NCBI GenBank assembly: GCA_023415605.1
Contig: JAEZKB010000255.1
Span: forward strand, 1-25,721
Direction of reading: 5' to 3'
Source of the DNA: Pseudomonadota bacterium
GTDB lineage: Bacteria > Pseudomonadota > Alphaproteobacteria > Rhizobiales > Devosiaceae
Length of the DNA stretch: 25,721 bases
Each line of letters opens with the position of its first letter. The first letter of the stretch is position 1. The position numbers and the translations under genes are program-made. The notes below the pieces were generated by a model. It searched no databases. It was given only the letters and a program-made list of their open reading frames with translations, and was not told the DNA's origin. Positions 1-7,991 of this stretch are shown here, piece after piece.

Positions 1-1004
1 TTGATGGTGAGGATCGAGTTGTAGCCGGGGTTCTCGACGTCCTGCGCCAGCTCGTCGGCGACCGGGGCGCGGGGCGCGCCGGTCAGCAGCGTCGTTTCGG
101 GCGGCAGCATGCGGGCGATCCGTGCCAGCGCGTCCGGATAGTCCTGCAAGAAGAACGGGAACACCGATTCGGGCCAGACGAGGTGAGTGATCCCGGCAAG
201 GCCGGTGCCGCTTTCCGAGAGCGAGATCAGCCGGTCCATGACTTCGGCCGGGGTCGATCGGCTCCAGTCGGCATGGTCTAGGATCATCGGCTGGGCCAGA
301 CGCACCTTCATGTCATCGCGCTGAGTGACGGGCGTGTTCTGCAGCCGCCAGTTGCCGTAGCCGATCTGCCCGGCGATCACCGCGATGGACAGAAAGAACG
401 GCACCAGCCGCCGAACCAGCCCCCGCTCGTCCGCCGGCCAGATCAGTGCGATGGTCATCGAGGTCAGCGCCGCAAGGAACGTCAGCCCATAGACGCCGAT
501 CACCGACGCCAGCTGCATCATCTCGTCGTTGGCGGTCAGCGCATAACCGAGCAGGTCGAACGGGAAGCCGGAGAACAGGTGACCGCGCGCATATTCGGCA
601 ATCGAGAGCGCACCGGCGAGACCGACGACCCGCAGCGCGCCGCCTGACCACATCATATGCGCCGATGCCGTCGCAAGGGCCCAGAACAGCGCCAGGATCG
701 CCGAGAGCCCGAGGATCGCAAAGGGCATCAGCACCAGATAGAAGCCGCCCTCCTGCAGGAAGGCCGCACCCAGCCAGTGCAGCGCCACGGCGAAATAGCC
801 CAAGCCGAAGGCAAAGCCGATGCCGAAGGCCGGGCTGAAGAACTTCCGCCAACCGCGCATCTTTTCGGCGCCATCGAGGCACCAGATTAGGATCGGCATG
901 GCGAGGAACAGCGCAGGCACGAAGAACAGCGGCGGCGCGCTGGTCGCCGCCACGGCGCCGGCGATGAACAGCAGCAGGAACCGCCGCCAGCCATAACTCA
1001 TCAT
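1..1004 (-). CDS. lnt: Apolipoprotein N-acyltransferase (Lnt), 3' end cut by window
   Basis: Inner-membrane enzyme that moves an acyl chain from a phospholipid to the N-terminal cysteine of lipoproteins, the last step of lipoprotein maturation. The 334 visible codons begin MMSYGWRRF, followed by several hydrophobic segments (roughly residues 8-45, 60-80, 88-120, 160-190, 200-215). The periplasmic nitrilase-like domain then starts and includes the WPES motif, whose E279 should be the catalytic glutamate. The frame is still open at base 1, so the catalytic lysine and cysteine lie outside the window. ATG at 1004 is used; an in-frame GTG at 1028 would add eight residues and line up better with the longer N-termini of rhizobial Lnt proteins, and neither has a good ribosome binding site. 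Its usual neighbour corC lies upstream, here separated by an inserted plus-strand gene. Confidence 0.93.
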   Translation of the reverse strand, partial: MMSYGWRRFLLLFIAGAVAATSAPPLFFVPALFLAMPILIWCLDGAEKMRGWRKFFSPAFGIGFAFGLGYFAVALHWLGAAFLQEGGFYLVLMPFAILGLSAILALFWALATASAHMMWSGGALRVVGLAGALSIAEYARGHLFSGFPFDLLGYALTANDEMMQLASVIGVYGLTFLAALTSMTIALIWPADERGLVRRLVPFFLSIAVIAGQIGYGNWRLQNTPVTQRDDMKVRLAQPMILDHADWSRSTPAEVMDRLISLSESGTGLAGITHLVWPESVFPFFLQDYPDALARIARMLPPETTLLTGAPRAPVADELAQDVENPGYNSILTI

Positions 1005-1140
1005 GGCGCTTTCAGCGATCCAGGTCACGGCGCGACGCTGCGAGAATCAGGGGTCATCCCGGGCAAACTCGCGGCCGGCGCAATCCCGGTCAAGTTTTTG
1101 CTGCCCGGACGTGTATGAGAAGCGTCGGAGGGAGATCTTC

Positions 1141-2169
1141 ATGACCGAACAATCGCCTGGCTTCACCCCAGACCTCGACCGCAAACTGCTCGCCGGCATC
1201 GAATCGGGCCTGCTGCGCAACCTGCATGCGGTCGCCGCGGTGCGAAACGGCAAGACGGTGCTGGAGCGCTACTTCGAGGGCGGTGACTGGAGCTGGAACA
1301 TCGACCTCGGCCACGTCAGATTCGGCCCCAACACGCTGCACGATCTTCGGTCCGTCACCAAGAGCATTGCCAGCCTGCTCTACGGCATTGCGCTCGACCG
1401 CGGCCTCGTGCCGCCGGTGGACGCCAGCATCGTGGAGCAGTTCCCGGAATATCCCGATCTTGTCGCCGACCCGGCGCGGCAAGGCATCACCATCGCCCAT
1501 GCCCTGACGATGACCATGGGGCTCGAATGGGACGAAAGCCTGCCCTATACCAGCGCTGCCAACAGCGAAATCGCCATGGAGATGGCGCCCGACCGCTTCC
1601 GCTTCATTTTCGACAGGCCGGTGGTTCAGGCGCCCGGCCAGAGTTGGACCTATTCGGGCGGCGCGGTGGCATTGATCGGCGAACTGATTACCCGCGGCAC
1701 CAGCAAGTCTCTCACCGACTTTGCTCGCGAAACACTGTTCGAGCCGCTCGGTATCACCGACTATCACTGGATGCGCGGTGCCGACGGCGTTGAGTCAGCC
1801 GCCTCCGGTCTCCGTCTCACCACGAGTGGCCTCCTCGCCATCGGCCAGATGCTGGTCGATGGCGGCCGCAGTGGCTCACGCCAGATCGTTCCCGAAGATT
1901 GGATCAACGCCGCGTTCACTCAAGCGGTGCGTACCCCGGACGGCCTGGGCTATGGCCGACTCTTCTTCCTGGGCGAAGACACGGTGCCGGCCTTCGATGG
2001 GCCACAACAGTGGATCGGTTGTTTCGGCAATGGCGGCCAGCGCCTGTTCCTGATGCCCGCTGCGAACCTCGCCTGCGTCATCTTCGCCGGGCCCTATGAC
2101 CAGCCGGACAACTGGGTCACCCCCACCCGCATCTGGCGCGAAATCGTGCTGCGGAATCTGGCCGGTTAA
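1141..2169 (+). CDS. Serine hydrolase of the class C beta-lactamase-like family
   Basis: A 342-residue protein of the beta-lactamase/penicillin-binding-protein-like serine hydrolase fold (Pfam Beta-lactamase type). The SxxK catalytic motif is SVTK at 71-74, the second motif is YSGG at 161-164 (tyrosine as general base), and GNGGQ at 286-290 occupies the place of the third motif. The substrate cannot be read from sequence: esterase, peptidase and amidase members look alike. No signal peptide or membrane segment is visible, so it is probably cytoplasmic, unlike true AmpC enzymes. The frame is open further upstream, but ATG 1141 follows a strong GGAGGGAG ribosome binding site, so I start there. 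It is divergent from lnt and convergent with corC, splitting a pair that is usually adjacent, and so looks like an insertion into the locus. Confidence 0.88.
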   Translation: MTEQSPGFTPDLDRKLLAGIESGLLRNLHAVAAVRNGKTVLERYFEGGDWSWNIDLGHVRFGPNTLHDLRSVTKSIASLLYGIALDRGLVPPVDASIVEQFPEYPDLVADPARQGITIAHALTMTMGLEWDESLPYTSAANSEIAMEMAPDRFRFIFDRPVVQAPGQSWTYSGGAVALIGELITRGTSKSLTDFARETLFEPLGITDYHWMRGADGVESAASGLRLTTSGLLAIGQMLVDGGRSGSRQIVPEDWINAAFTQAVRTPDGLGYGRLFFLGEDTVPAFDGPQQWIGCFGNGGQRLFLMPAANLACVIFAGPYDQPDNWVTPTRIWREIVLRNLAG

Positions 2170-2233
2170 GCCCCAGTGACGGGCACCATGCCGGTTGTCG
2201 TCCCCGCGCCATACACCAGCGCTCGTGGCCTGG

Positions 2234-2253
2234 ATTCCAGCTGCTGAGGGAAT
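2234..2253. repeat. Degenerate palindromic intergenic element
   Basis: The 109-base gap between the convergent serine hydrolase and corC holds an imperfect hairpin with arms ATTCC and GGAAT around a 10-base loop. The surrounding text (CCTGGATTCC then GGGAATG) resembles the short intergenic palindromes common in alphaproteobacteria. Only one weak copy is visible, so it may be a decayed repeat or chance. There is no U-tract, so I do not call it a terminator. Confidence 0.3.
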
Positions 2254-2278
2254 GGTGGCGGCGAGTTGGGCGTAAACC

Positions 2279-3337
2279 CTACTCCGCCGCTTCCTGCGTC
2301 GAGACCTCTTTGCCGGTGTCGGGAGCGGGCTTTTTCGCCGGAGGTTTCCGGGCGGCGCGCTGCTTGATGCGCTTGATCTTGACGCGTTTGATCTGCCGGC
2401 TGTCCGACTGCAGGACTTCGAATTCAAAGCCCTTGATGCCGCCGACGACTTCGCCCTTCTGCGGCACGCGGCCGGCGAGGTCGAAGACGAGGCCGCCGAG
2501 CGTATCGACATCCTCGTCGTGGCTGCCGACGTCGAAATCGTCACCGATCACGGCGCGGACTTCCGAGAGTTCGGCACGGGCCGAGGCGACGAAGTTCGCC
2601 GAGTTGATACGGCGGACCAGCGCCACATCCTCGTCGTGCTCGTCCTCGATCTCGCCCACCACGGCTTCGAGCAGGTCCTCGATTGTCACGACGCCGTCTG
2701 TGCCGCCGAATTCGTCGATGACGATCGCCATGTGGACGCGCTTTTGCTGCATCTGCTGAAGCAAGTCGCCGACCGGCATCAGCGGCGGCACGAACAGCAC
2801 GGTGCGGGCAATGTCGAGTTTCGCCAGCTTGGACTTGAGCGGCGAGGACACCAGCTTGACCGGAACCTCCCGCTCGGGGTCGGTCACCACTTCGGTGATC
2901 CGGCGCATGGCGTCCTTGACGTGGATGAAGCCGGTGATGTTGTCGATCGAATCCACGTAGACCGGCATGCGCGAGTGACCGACCTGGCGGAAGCGGGCCA
3001 AGAGTACGCCGAGCGTCTCGTCGGCGTCGATGGCCTGGATATCGGCGCGGGGGACCATGACATCCTCGACCCGCTTTTCGCCCAGCTCGAGCACGTTCTT
3101 CAGAATCGTGCGTTCGGACTGGGTGAAATCGGCGGTCTCGCCGTTCTTTTCGGCCTCCAGCGCCACTTCGAGGTCATCGCGCAGCGACTGCGTGCGCAGC
3201 GCCAGCATGCCCTTGAGGCGCGTCCAGATCGATGGCCCCCGGGCTTGAACGGGGGCGGGACTAGATGGGGGTTCGGTCGTGGGTTTCGACTCGGGCGCCG
3301 GTCGTTCGGCGCGGGGGGCGGTCTCTTGATCGCTCAT
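2279..3337 (-). CDS. corC: CorC/HlyC-type CBS-domain protein
   Basis: A 352-residue soluble protein of the CorC/TlyC family, linked to magnesium/cobalt efflux and often mislabelled hemolysin. After a proline-rich, probably disordered N-terminus (1-35), the first CBS domain starts near the VMVPRADI motif (93-100) and the second covers about 181-230 with the IVIDEFGGTDGVVTIEDLLE signature. The CorC-HlyC C-terminal domain follows (about 245-325), then a lysine-rich tail. There is no DUF21 membrane domain, so this is the short form. ATG 3337 has only a weak ribosome binding site. It lies 30 bases downstream of ybeY in the order phoH-ybeY-corC, as in other Hyphomicrobiales, and is likely in one transcript with them. 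Confidence 0.93.
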   Translation of the reverse strand: MSDQETAPRAERPAPESKPTTEPPSSPAPVQARGPSIWTRLKGMLALRTQSLRDDLEVALEAEKNGETADFTQSERTILKNVLELGEKRVEDVMVPRADIQAIDADETLGVLLARFRQVGHSRMPVYVDSIDNITGFIHVKDAMRRITEVVTDPEREVPVKLVSSPLKSKLAKLDIARTVLFVPPLMPVGDLLQQMQQKRVHMAIVIDEFGGTDGVVTIEDLLEAVVGEIEDEHDEDVALVRRINSANFVASARAELSEVRAVIGDDFDVGSHDEDVDTLGGLVFDLAGRVPQKGEVVGGIKGFEFEVLQSDSRQIKRVKIKRIKQRAARKPPAKKPAPDTGKEVSTQEAAE

Positions 3338-3367
3338 TTCTGCTGCCGCATCACTGCGGGCAATCCT

Positions 3368-3844
3368 TCAATTATAAGGGTCGGCAATGCCCAGGGTGGC
3401 AAGAATCTGGGTTTCCAGACCCTCCATGACAAGGGCGTCCTGCTCGTCGATGTGATCATACCCCAGAATGTGCAGAAATCCATGCACGACCAGATGGGTA
3501 AAGTGATCGGTGAAACTCACGCCCTGCTCGGCGGCCTCGCGCTGCAGCGTTTCGCGCGCCAAGGTGATGTCGCCCAGAATGCCCAGAACCGGCGCAAATG
3601 GCTCGATCTGCGGGAAGCTCAGCACATTGGTGGGCTTGTCGATCTGGCGCCAGTCGCGGTTGAGCACCTGCTGCTCGGCATCGTCCAAAAGGACAATGGA
3701 GAGCTCGGCAATCCCGGCCACCTTGGCCTTGGATTGCTTCAGGGCTTCGAAAATGGCGGTGGTCGCGATCTCCTCCAATCCGTCGGGCCAGCCTTCGGAT
3801 TCGACGGAGAACGCGATCTCCAGCGGCGGACGATGCGGACTCAG
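3368..3844 (-). CDS. ybeY: Endoribonuclease YbeY, probable CTG start
   Basis: Zinc-dependent single-strand endoribonuclease needed for 16S rRNA 3' maturation and ribosome quality control. The zinc motif HxxxHxxxxxH is plain near the C-terminus (within HLVVHGFLHILGYDH), with conserved TNVLSFP and GDI segments before it. The frame has no ATG or GTG upstream. A TTG at 3778 would remove the first beta strand (PLEIAFSVESEGW), which the family needs. The only sensible earlier codon is CTG at 3844-3842, which overlaps the phoH stop as CTGA and has AGAGGACAAGG in front of it. That gives 158 residues, the normal family length. The start codon is inference; the family assignment is firm. Confidence 0.88.
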   Translation of the reverse strand: MSPHRPPLEIAFSVESEGWPDGLEEIATTAIFEALKQSKAKVAGIAELSIVLLDDAEQQVLNRDWRQIDKPTNVLSFPQIEPFAPVLGILGDITLARETLQREAAEQGVSFTDHFTHLVVHGFLHILGYDHIDEQDALVMEGLETQILATLGIADPYN

Positions 3845-4863
3845 CGGGCCTTGTCCTCTTTTGCCGTGACGCCCTCATAGGCGCGCACGATGCGTCCGAC
3901 GAGCGCGTGGCGCACCACGTCCTTGTCGGAAAAGCGCGAGATGTGCACGCCTTCGATGCCGTCGAGCAGATGCAGGGCCTCGACGAGGCCGGATTTCTGC
4001 CCGGTCGGCAGATCGACCTGGGTCGGGTCGCCGGTAACGATCATCTTGGAGTTCTCGCCCAGGCGGGTCAAAAACATCTTCATCTGCATCGAGGTGGTAT
4101 TCTGCGCCTCGTCGAGGATCACGACCGCATTGGCGAGGGTGCGGCCGCGCATGAAGGCGAGCGGCGCCACCTCGATCATGCCCGAGGTGATGCAGCGCTC
4201 CACATGCTCGGGGCGCATCATGTCGTAGAGCGCATCGTAGAGCGGCCGGAGATAGGGATCGACTTTGTCCTTCATGTCGCCGGGCAAGAAGCCGAGGCGC
4301 TCGCCGGCCTCGACTGCCGGACGGGACAGGATGATGCGGTTGATGTCGCCGCGTTCGAGCAGCGAGGCGGCATGCGCCACCGCCAGATAGGTCTTGCCGG
4401 TACCGGCCGGACCGACGCCGAACACAAGCTCGCTCCGCTCCATGGCGCGCATATAGGCGTCCTGGGACGGGGTACGGGCCACGATGGTGGCCTTGCGGGT
4501 GGCGATCTGCGCCATGCGGACCTTGCCCTTGCGCTCCATGGTGGGAAGCGTCAGCTGACTGTCCTCGGTCTGCACCATGCGGATGATGCTGTCGACGTTG
4601 GAAATGTCGATGGGCTGGCCCTCTTCGAGCATGCCGTAGAGCGATTCCAGCACGCGGCGGGCCTGGTCGACCCCCGATGCGGCACCCTTGAGCAAGACAT
4701 GATTGCCACGCGGTGTGGCCTTGACGGCGAGGCGCTGCTCGATCAGCGCGAGGTTTTGATCGAAATCACCGTAGAGCTGGGCAGCCAGGCGGTTGTCTTC
4801 GAAGGCGAGTTCAAGCTGGGATGAAAGGGCGTTGTCGGCGGTCGGAGACAAGTGCCTGCTCAA
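3841..4863 (-). CDS. phoH: PhoH-like ATPase
   Basis: A 340-residue PhoH/YbeZ-family ATPase, an RNA-associated P-loop protein working with YbeY. Walker A is GPAGTGKT at 151-158 and Walker B is VVILDEAQ with D251-E252. An N-terminal KH-like/PhoH accessory region precedes the ATPase core. The start is TTG at 4863, the only usable start codon after the in-frame stop upstream; GGAG lies about 10 bases before it, which supports it. The gene begins 31 bases after the miaB stop and its TGA overlaps the proposed ybeY start, so miaB-phoH-ybeY-corC look co-transcribed. Confidence 0.94.
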   Translation of the reverse strand: MSRHLSPTADNALSSQLELAFEDNRLAAQLYGDFDQNLALIEQRLAVKATPRGNHVLLKGAASGVDQARRVLESLYGMLEEGQPIDISNVDSIIRMVQTEDSQLTLPTMERKGKVRMAQIATRKATIVARTPSQDAYMRAMERSELVFGVGPAGTGKTYLAVAHAASLLERGDINRIILSRPAVEAGERLGFLPGDMKDKVDPYLRPLYDALYDMMRPEHVERCITSGMIEVAPLAFMRGRTLANAVVILDEAQNTTSMQMKMFLTRLGENSKMIVTGDPTQVDLPTGQKSGLVEALHLLDGIEGVHISRFSDKDVVRHALVGRIVRAYEGVTAKEDKAR

Positions 4864-4894
4864 ATGTGTAGGGCTCCATTGAAGGGCAGCCCTC

Positions 4895-6304
4895 TCAGGC
4901 TACCGCGGCTTGAGACTCAAGTACGCTAGCAGATTTCGGTTCCGCGACTGTGACAATCCTGCCAGTCAGCGAATTATTCCCAGCCGCAATGATCTCGACG
5001 GGCTGGATGGTGCCGATGAGCCGTTCGGGCCCATCCATGTGCACTGCCTGGAGATATGGGGAGCGTCCGCCCACCTGACCAGCCTGGCGCCCTTTTTTCT
5101 CGATCAGCACCGGCAAAGTGCGGCCGACCACGGATTTGCCGAAGTCGCGCATCTGCGTAGTGATCTGGTCCTGAAGGCGAAGCAGGCGCTCGGTCTTGAC
5201 CGCTTCGTCGACCTGCTCGTCCATGGTGGCGCCCGGCGTGCCGGGACGGATCGAGTATTTGAACGTGTAGGCCGAGGCATAGCCGACCTCGGCTGCGATC
5301 GAGAGGGTGTCTGCGAAATCGGCGTCCGTCTCGCCTGGGAAGCCGACAATGAAATCGCCCGACAGCGCCATGTCGGGTTTGGCGTTCAAGATGCGTTGGA
5401 TTGCATTCATGTAGTCGGCGCGGGTGTGGCGCCGGTTCATGGCCTTGAGGATGCGATCCGAGCCAGACTGCACCGGCAGGTGCAGATAGGGCATCAGCGC
5501 CGGCAGGTCGCGATGCGCTTCGAGCAGCTCATCGGTCATATCGAGGGGGTGGCTGGTGGTATAGCGAATGCGCGCCAGACCGGGGATTTCGGCCAGCCGG
5601 AAGCACAGCTCGCCGAGCCCGACGCTGCGGCCCCTGCTGTCCAAGCCGTGGTACGCATTGACGTTTTGCCCCAGGAGCGTCAGTTCGCGAACGCCGGCTT
5701 CGGCGAGGTTGCGGGCTTCCGCCAGTACCTGCTCCACCGGTCGCGAGACCTCGGCGCCGCGGGTATAGGGCACAACGCAGAACGAGCAGAACTTGTCGCA
5801 GCCTTCCTGCACGGTGAGGAATGCGGTCAAGCCGCGGGCTTTGGTGACCTCCGTCTTGGCCGCCGGCAGATGTGCGAACTTGTCCTCTTCCGGGAACTCG
5901 GTATCGACCACCACGGCGCCATTGCCGGTGCGCTTGAGCAGATCCGGGAGGCGGTGATAGCTCTGCGGCCCGAACACCAGGTCGACATTGCCCTTGGCGC
6001 GGCGGACGATCTCGTCGCCCTCGGCCTGCGCTACGCAGCCCGCAACGCCGATCTTGAAGGTGCCGCCACCCAGCGCTTCGCGCTCATTGCGGATTTCGCG
6101 CAGTCGGCCGAGCTCCGAAAACACCTTCTCGGAGGCCTTTTCGCGGATGTGGCAGGTGTTGAGCACCACCAGATCCGCTTCTTCGAGCACCTGGGTCGGC
6201 TGGTAGCCATGCGGCGCCAGCGCGTCCGCCATACGATCGGAATCGTAGACGTTCATCTGGCAGCCATAGGTTTTGATGAAGAGCTTTTTCGGCGCGTCGG
6301 TCAT
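4895..6304 (-). CDS. miaB: tRNA-2-methylthio-N6-isopentenyladenosine synthase MiaB
   Basis: Radical SAM methylthiotransferase that adds the methylthio group to i6A37 in tRNAs reading UNN codons. The UPF0004 N-terminal domain carries the cluster cysteines C15 (YGCQMN), C51 (NTCHIRE) and C90 (AGCVAQ). The radical SAM triad is C169-x3-C173-x2-C176 (EGCDKFCSFC), and a C-terminal TRAM domain covers about 385-455. At 469 residues it is of normal length. The frame is open further upstream, but ATG 6304 gives the expected MTDAPKKLFIKTYGCQMN N-terminus. No clear ribosome binding site is seen. It is divergent from the inserted metC-like gene, which separates it from plsC. Confidence 0.96.
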   Translation of the reverse strand: MTDAPKKLFIKTYGCQMNVYDSDRMADALAPHGYQPTQVLEEADLVVLNTCHIREKASEKVFSELGRLREIRNEREALGGGTFKIGVAGCVAQAEGDEIVRRAKGNVDLVFGPQSYHRLPDLLKRTGNGAVVVDTEFPEEDKFAHLPAAKTEVTKARGLTAFLTVQEGCDKFCSFCVVPYTRGAEVSRPVEQVLAEARNLAEAGVRELTLLGQNVNAYHGLDSRGRSVGLGELCFRLAEIPGLARIRYTTSHPLDMTDELLEAHRDLPALMPYLHLPVQSGSDRILKAMNRRHTRADYMNAIQRILNAKPDMALSGDFIVGFPGETDADFADTLSIAAEVGYASAYTFKYSIRPGTPGATMDEQVDEAVKTERLLRLQDQITTQMRDFGKSVVGRTLPVLIEKKGRQAGQVGGRSPYLQAVHMDGPERLIGTIQPVEIIAAGNNSLTGRIVTVAEPKSASVLESQAAVA

Positions 6305-6410
6305 GCCGGGCTGAATACACCGGATGGGCGCCGCGGTCCAATCCCTCTGCCGGAGTTGAACTCGACCGGCCTTGGGTGCACGGTTCGGCAGCGACCGAAA
6401 GACCAAGATC

Positions 6411-7616
6411 ATGCCCCAGAACGACAATTCCGACGACGCGACGATTGCTCTCCATGCCGGGGAACGTGGGCGCGAGCTGGGGCAGCCGGTTGCCGAGGCG
6501 CCAGTGCTCTCGACCACATTCTACACGCACCCCGATGCCGTCGGCTTCTCGGCCAGCGACCTCAAGGCCGATACGCCGCACTTCTACTCGCGCTGGAGCA
6601 ATCCGACGCTCGAACTGCTGGAAGGCCGGCTGGCGGCCCTAGAGCAGGCCGAGGCCGCGGTGACCTTCGGCTCCGGCATGGCCGCGGTGACGGCCCTGTT
6701 CCACGACCGGCTCGCGGCCGGCGACCATCTGGTTCTGTCGGACGTCTGCTATGCCGGCGTAGCCGAATATGCCCACCATCAACTGCCGCGCACCGGCATC
6801 CACGTCTCCACGGTCGACACCTCGGACCCACAAAAGGTGGCGGCGGCGATGCGGCCGAACACCAGACTCGTGCACATCGAGACGCCAGCCAACCCCATAC
6901 TCAAGCTTACCGACATTGCCGCCGTTGCGGAGGTCGCTCATGTCTACGGCGCCGAACTCTCGGTGGATTCGACCATCGCGACGCCGATCGGCACCAAGCC
7001 GATTGCGCTCGGGGCCGACTACGTCATCCATTCGCTGACGAAATATCTCTGCGGCCATGGCGACGCGCTGGGCGGCGCGGTCATCGGAAAGGGCGACCGC
7101 ATCGCGGCGCTGCGCAGGGATGGCCTCATCCATCTGGGCGCCGCCCTGTCGCCGTTCTCGGCCTACCTGATCCTTCGCGGCATCGAGACACTGCCGCTGC
7201 GCATGGCGCGGCATGAAAGCAATGCCCGCCTGGTCGAGGACTTCCTGGCGCAGCATCCAAAGGTGCGGAAGACGCTATGGCCGGGCTCCGTGCGCCATCC
7301 CCAGCACGAACTGGCCAAAACTCAGATGCGCAATTTCTCTGGCCTGCTCAGCTTTTCGGTGAAATCGAGCAGCCTCGACATGGCGCGGCAGCTCGCCGAC
7401 CGGCTCAAGACCTTTTCCTATGCGGTGTCGTTGGGCAAGACCAAGAGCCTCCTCTTCTACATCCCGACCGACGACATCCTCCGCTCGAGCTTCCACCTCG
7501 AAGGCCGCGCCGAGGCCGAGTACCGCGACTGGGCCGGCGAGGGCGTGTTCCGTGTCTCGGTCGGCCTCGAAGAGCCCGACGACCTGATCGGCGACCTCGA
7601 ACAGGCGCTCGGCTGA
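6411..7616 (+). CDS. Cys/Met-metabolism PLP enzyme, probable cystathionine beta-lyase
   Basis: A 401-residue fold-type I PLP enzyme of the Cys/Met metabolism family (MetC, MetB, methionine gamma-lyase). K201 in the HSLTKYLCGH motif is the Schiff-base lysine. Y59 and R61 in FYSRWSNPT would hold the phosphate of the neighbouring subunit's cofactor, SGM at 88-90 binds phosphate, and D176 pairs with the pyridine nitrogen. The usual DNT after that aspartate reads DST here. The overall style (LHAGERGRE, FYTHPDA) suggests cystathionine beta-lyase, but lyase versus synthase cannot be settled from sequence. ATG 6411 is chosen over a TTG at 6372. Its stop overlaps the next start (TGATG), so the two genes are translationally coupled. 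Confidence 0.9.
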   Translation: MPQNDNSDDATIALHAGERGRELGQPVAEAPVLSTTFYTHPDAVGFSASDLKADTPHFYSRWSNPTLELLEGRLAALEQAEAAVTFGSGMAAVTALFHDRLAAGDHLVLSDVCYAGVAEYAHHQLPRTGIHVSTVDTSDPQKVAAAMRPNTRLVHIETPANPILKLTDIAAVAEVAHVYGAELSVDSTIATPIGTKPIALGADYVIHSLTKYLCGHGDALGGAVIGKGDRIAALRRDGLIHLGAALSPFSAYLILRGIETLPLRMARHESNARLVEDFLAQHPKVRKTLWPGSVRHPQHELAKTQMRNFSGLLSFSVKSSSLDMARQLADRLKTFSYAVSLGKTKSLLFYIPTDDILRSSFHLEGRAEAEYRDWAGEGVFRVSVGLEEPDDLIGDLEQALG

Positions 7617-7987
7617 TGGGGCGGCTCAAGGAGATCGTCTTCGACTGCCGAAGTGCTGCGCCGCTGGCGCGGTTCTGGGCGCAGCTGCTCGAAGACTATG
7701 CGGTGCGGCCCTATGACGACGCCGAGATCGCCCGCCTTGCGGCGCTCGGCTTCACACCCGAAACCGACCCGGTGGTGATGGTCGATGGCCCCGGCCCTAC
7801 ACTCTGTTTCCACGAGATCGAACGCGGGCGCGTGCAAGGTCGCATTCATCTTGATGTTGCGGTGACAAATCGGGACGCAGAGCGGTCGCGGGCGCTAGGG
7901 CTAGGGGCGTCGGTGATCCGCGAGGCGGACGGCTACACGGTGTTGGCCGACCCCGAGGGCAACCACTTCTGCCTGGTGGGCCGCTGA
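7616..7987 (+). CDS. Small VOC-family (glyoxalase-like) protein
   Basis: A 123-residue protein of the vicinal oxygen chelate superfamily, of the Glyoxalase_6-like kind. It has an N-terminal VFDCRSAAPLARFWAQLL element, a central LCFHEIERG strand, HLDVAV, and the typical ending VLADPEGNHFCLVG. Its substrate is unknown; many such proteins are annotated only as bleomycin-resistance- or glyoxalase-like. The ATG overlaps the stop of the PLP-enzyme gene (TGATG), which suggests a shared transcript and perhaps a shared pathway. Its stop lies only four bases from the plsC stop on the other strand. Confidence 0.85.
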   Translation: MGRLKEIVFDCRSAAPLARFWAQLLEDYAVRPYDDAEIARLAALGFTPETDPVVMVDGPGPTLCFHEIERGRVQGRIHLDVAVTNRDAERSRALGLGASVIREADGYTVLADPEGNHFCLVGR

Positions 7988-7991
7988 AGCC

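Noticed and set aside
1003..1140. Upstream extension of the serine hydrolase to 1003
   Set aside because: The extra residues are Arg/Ser-rich and not family-like, would overlap the lnt start, and the strong ribosome binding site is before 1141.
3368..3778. Start of ybeY at TTG 3778
   Set aside because: It removes the conserved first beta strand and gives a protein too short for the family; the upstream stretch clearly codes for that strand.
2519..3880. A 453-codon plus-strand frame over corC and ybeY
   Set aside because: It is antisense to two clear genes, is rich in His, Asp and Arg as mirror frames are, and has no family features.
4910..7216. A 768-codon open frame on the plus strand
   Set aside because: It is antisense to miaB for most of its length and then out of frame over the metC-like gene. 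Long stop-free antisense frames are expected at this GC content, and its translation shows no recognisable domain.
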